Source: Hofstenia miamia
Taxonomy: Eukaryota > Xenacoelomorpha > Acoela > Hofsteniidae
Reading direction: 5' to 3'
NCBI GenBank assembly: GCA_900660155.1
Contig: CABFPE010000004.1
Coordinates: forward strand, 2,294,518 to 2,358,517
DNA: 64,000 nucleotides
Program-made: the position numbers and the translations under genes
Notes under the pieces: generated by a model
Databases searched by the model: none
What the model saw: the letters and a program-made list of their open reading frames with translations, nothing else
Told to the model about the DNA's origin: nothing
In this document: piece by piece, positions 60,980 to 64,000 of the stretch
Layout of the letters: each line of letters begins with the position of its first letter
Numbering within the stretch: the stretch's first letter is position 1

Positions 60980-62575
60980 TAGATTTACAAAAGCATGTTC
61001 TCTTATTTAGTATAAAATACAGATGTATTTGTAAATTTTTATGTGGCTATATTAACACGTAGTGCTCATCTGCATTACATTAATTCCCCCAAAAACATTG
61101 TTGAATTATTTTTGAATGTTTAGGAAGAAACGAACTTTAATTTCAAAATTACAATACTGGTCTTGTAAATTTTAATATTTGATATATATGTGCTATATCT
61201 CAAATGAATCGCTTCCTTTTTTGTTGTCAAATACAAATAAATGTGACAGTTGAAACATACGTAGTTGAAAAAATTGCTTACAAAGAACATAAAACATTAA
61301 TGAGAATCAATAATACAATTGCTTGAATATCAATTTCCAATGAAATGTAGAATAAAATCAATGCAAATTTTTTCACGAGATATCCATGTTTATTTTACTG
61401 AGTTTCACTACATCTGTTAGAGATTGGTTCAGCAGATTGCGATCAGGTTAAAAATTATTTAACATTTATTATCATGCTTCTAATTTCATCGTTTTTATTT
61501 GGCTTTGGAGATATTGCTCAATTTTTACCATAAATTTACAAAAGTACTATATAATTGTCTTTGAGTGAGAAATTTCTTAAGACTGATATCAACTTTATTA
61601 ATTCTATCAAGGATCATGCATAGAGGTTAGTGTTGTGCATTTTTGTCATTTTATGACTGTAAATGTACAACAAAATTGAAATATTTTTGCGGTAAAAGCA
61701 TAAATTTTGCGGTAAATTTTTAAAATTCTTTTTAAAAGCAGAAAAAACTAACGTCATTACAGCATATTATCTTATGATTATGCCCGACTTTATTTGATCG
61801 GGCATAACACGTTCCCGGTTATTTGAACGCCAACCCGCTCACACTATTGCCCGATGCCGCCCTTCCTTTTTGCCCGGCGAGCTCGGGCATGCCTGGAAAA
61901 CGCTACTGTAAAGTTAATGAACGTGCTATAGGATTAACTTCATAAACAAGCGTAACTGTAATGTGCACTACAATTCAAAAGAAATTCAAACATAAAGAAT
62001 TGAGTAAAATTATTGAACACATCAAATTATTAAAATTACCTGAACACATTAATATTTTGTATCAATAGACATGAAACGAAGATTAAGTAACCGAATTAAG
62101 AAATAAACATATCACTAGTTTTCATTAAAAAATATATTAATCACTTATTTTTAATATGCGAGTATTACTATATTTTTACATTTAGGAATTTATAGAAGCT
62201 TGAATAATTATATAATGGCAACACAAGCATTATTTCTGATTGGTAAGTATCAACATTAAGGATTACATTTTTCTGATGATTTCCTATATAGGTCATTGTC
62301 TTTTAAATAGTTTTTTGTGAATGAACTACAAAATTCGCATATGGAGCAATCTGCTTCATCTGTTTGCTGGGCTAATGGTAAAATTATGTAAATTTATAGT
62401 TTTTCTATGTATGTTATTCTGAAATCAATGCTAGGGCAGAACGTGATATGGGCAAAAATTATGTACAATCCAATGAATTCAATTTTCCAAGGTTTTTAAA
62501 AAATAATTAATCCTAAAATTCTATATAAATTGAAATATATTGTGATGTTCTTTTACACATTAGTTTAAAATTAAA
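60980..62575. other. Downstream of DUS3L; G+C-rich patch with stem-loop
   Basis: No coding text. At 61778-61807 TTATGCCCGA and TCGGGCATAA form a perfect 10-bp inverted repeat with a 10-nt loop. It is followed to about 61905 by further GCCCG/CGGGC words, resembling a hAT subterminal region. Confidence 0.45.
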
Positions 62576-62671
62576 TTGAATTTTCACATATGTATAAACT
62601 ATCTTAGAAGAGAATTAATATCTTACTTGCTGCATTTATTAATAGTAAATGTTTTAAGAAAAGTTATTCTA

Positions 62672-62863
62672 TTATTGGGTAATGCCAAACGCAAAGTCAA
62701 TATTAATTATTCTGCCCTTCCGTTTTGCGATTTCTACACCGCCATCGTTCCTCTTGCTACTAGATGTCTGGGCCACAGACACGTGTTGAAGGTGCTCGTG
62801 GAGTGTTTGACCCAGATCTGTCTTAACGTCATTGCCACCGGTACATAAGGAAGTTGAAAACAT
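62672..62863 (-). other. G+C-richer open frame, possible exon
   Basis: The minus strand encodes 'DVKTDLGQTLHEHLQHVSVA' and QTSSSKRNDGGVEIAKRKG without stops. The plus strand is also open here (62576-62848), so the open frames partly reflect composition. Base composition differs sharply from the surroundings. I cannot name the family. Confidence 0.2.
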
Positions 62864-63299
62864 TGAAAAATTGAAATCCTGTAAAAAGCATAAATTTTTA
62901 ATAACGATTATTCAAGTCGTCATTAAAATAGTAGTTAATTTATCCCTGTGGAAGATATTTTGTAAATTATATGATTTGTGTATAAGTGTTTTGTGAATAT
63001 AATGACGCTAATCAAATATATTATCAATATTTAATAGTAAACAGTTATTTGAATAATGAATCTCTTATCTTGTTATTAAAAACGCAAAATTTTTAACATT
63101 CAAATTCAAAATTAAAACAACGATAAAAGGGCTTTTAACAATAAACAAATAAATAAATACTACCACACACATTGGATTTAGTATAATTATTGACGAAGAG
63201 TTGTATAATCACTGTTAAGATTTAATTTCATAACTGTGAATATAATCTTACGAACATGAAAATTTACTGGAGTATAGATTGTAAATAGTTTTTATAAAT

Positions 63300-63865
63300 T
63301 CTGGTGTCAATTATTTTATTTTCTATAAATATGTGCAATTTGTTCCTTTTGTTTCTCTTCAATTTATTATCAGTAAATTCGTTTTTTACTTTTATCTTGA
63401 CTGTATTTTATTTAAAAGTATGTGTTTCTAAATTCGTTTGCGTAGTTAAAAGGCACCCAGACGGGGACAGTTTGGCTGGCATGCTCCCTTCAACTCAGGT
63501 TAAGTATACGGTTAAGGATTTTGTTGTACTGCATTTATTCGTAAATATAATTAACCTTTATTGCTATCACTAAAATTGCATGAGATGTTAACCGCACTGA
63601 GTGTAGGTTTTTTACTTAGCACGTAGGTTTTACTCACTGCACCCAAGAGTTACGGTTTCTTTATTCTTTATCTTAAATAGGGTTCTAGTCTTATACGATT
63701 TTCTCAAGGTTATCTGTATAGGGTCGGGCGAGTGTGGCCACTCTTCCCTAACACGATCTCCCGTTTACTTTTAACTTTTATTAGGATAGGGTATTATAGC
63801 AGGAGAAGGCAGTTATTAATTTGTAGCACCGGTAAATCCATGCTTCGACTCGAAACCCTGATTTC
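63300..63865 (+). repeat. LTR of the same Gypsy-type family, solo or edge of another copy
   Basis: It aligns along its length with 26870-27400 (shared GTGTGGCCACTCTTCCCTAA, TGCATGAGATG, GCACCCAAGAGTT). Unlike that copy it retains about a dozen CpGs. The left limit is uncertain (perhaps near 63080). A (TA)n run follows at 63868, and no internal region is seen before the window ends, so it may be solo or the left LTR of an element that runs off the edge. Confidence 0.65.
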
Positions 63866-64000
63866 ATATATATATATATATATATACACATAAATACATA
63901 CATAAATATATTTGTATTGGCATTGCTAATCAAGAGAAACAAATTATAATGATGTTATCAGAAAGAAAGTCTCTAAGAATTTTAACAATAAAATTAGTGC

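Overview
The window is nuclear DNA of an AT-rich invertebrate animal. The evidence is a spliced gene with GT-AG introns (many acceptors read tttag), AATAAA signals behind coding ends, and a typical animal mix of transposons: LINEs, Penelope-like, hAT, mariner, Gypsy-type LTR and a Polinton-type fossil. I cannot name the species. Single Ns, one run of Ns and an exact 309-bp copy bounded by Ns show that this is a draft assembly.

Layout. 1-2950 is a pile of LINE 3' ends with one Penelope GIY-YIG scrap. 3748-5310 is a decayed hAT element. 5698-6498 (minus) is an intronless gelsolin-like gene with a signal-peptide-like start. 10742-11324 is a small secreted-protein gene of unknown family whose frame changes once. 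11650-12200 is a Penelope-like end flanked by an inverted copy of its own tail. 12296-12427 is an assembly gap next to a possible host exon. 12793-13620 is an L1-like fragment and 13630-16310 a Polinton-type DNA polymerase B fossil. 19600-23440 is a nearly complete two-ORF LINE. 24830-32720 holds fossils of two Gypsy-type LTR elements, inside and around a block of about 6.8 kb in which I find no CpG at all. 36107-36666 is an internally deleted mariner.

The best-supported gene is the tRNA-dihydrouridine(47) synthase DUS3L, which fills 36998-60938 on the plus strand in 12 exons whose phases all join. The model gives 579 residues with both CCCH zinc fingers, the DUS catalytic core and the conserved C-terminus. 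Its large introns hold a second gene (intronless F-box/LRR, intron 4), two short hAT elements with perfect 8-bp target duplications, a hAT split by a LINE, another hAT transposase, and six identical 269-bp tandem repeats. Intron 1 is only 42 nt while introns 4, 9 and 10 are 5-6 kb. The right edge carries a further LTR of the 26-32 kb family that still has its CpGs.

I did not find a convincing new multi-gene system. The most informative signals are the CpG-free block with its CpG-bearing relative, the F-box gene nested in DUS3L, the Penelope palindrome, the possible 22-nt intron and the uniform 269-bp array.
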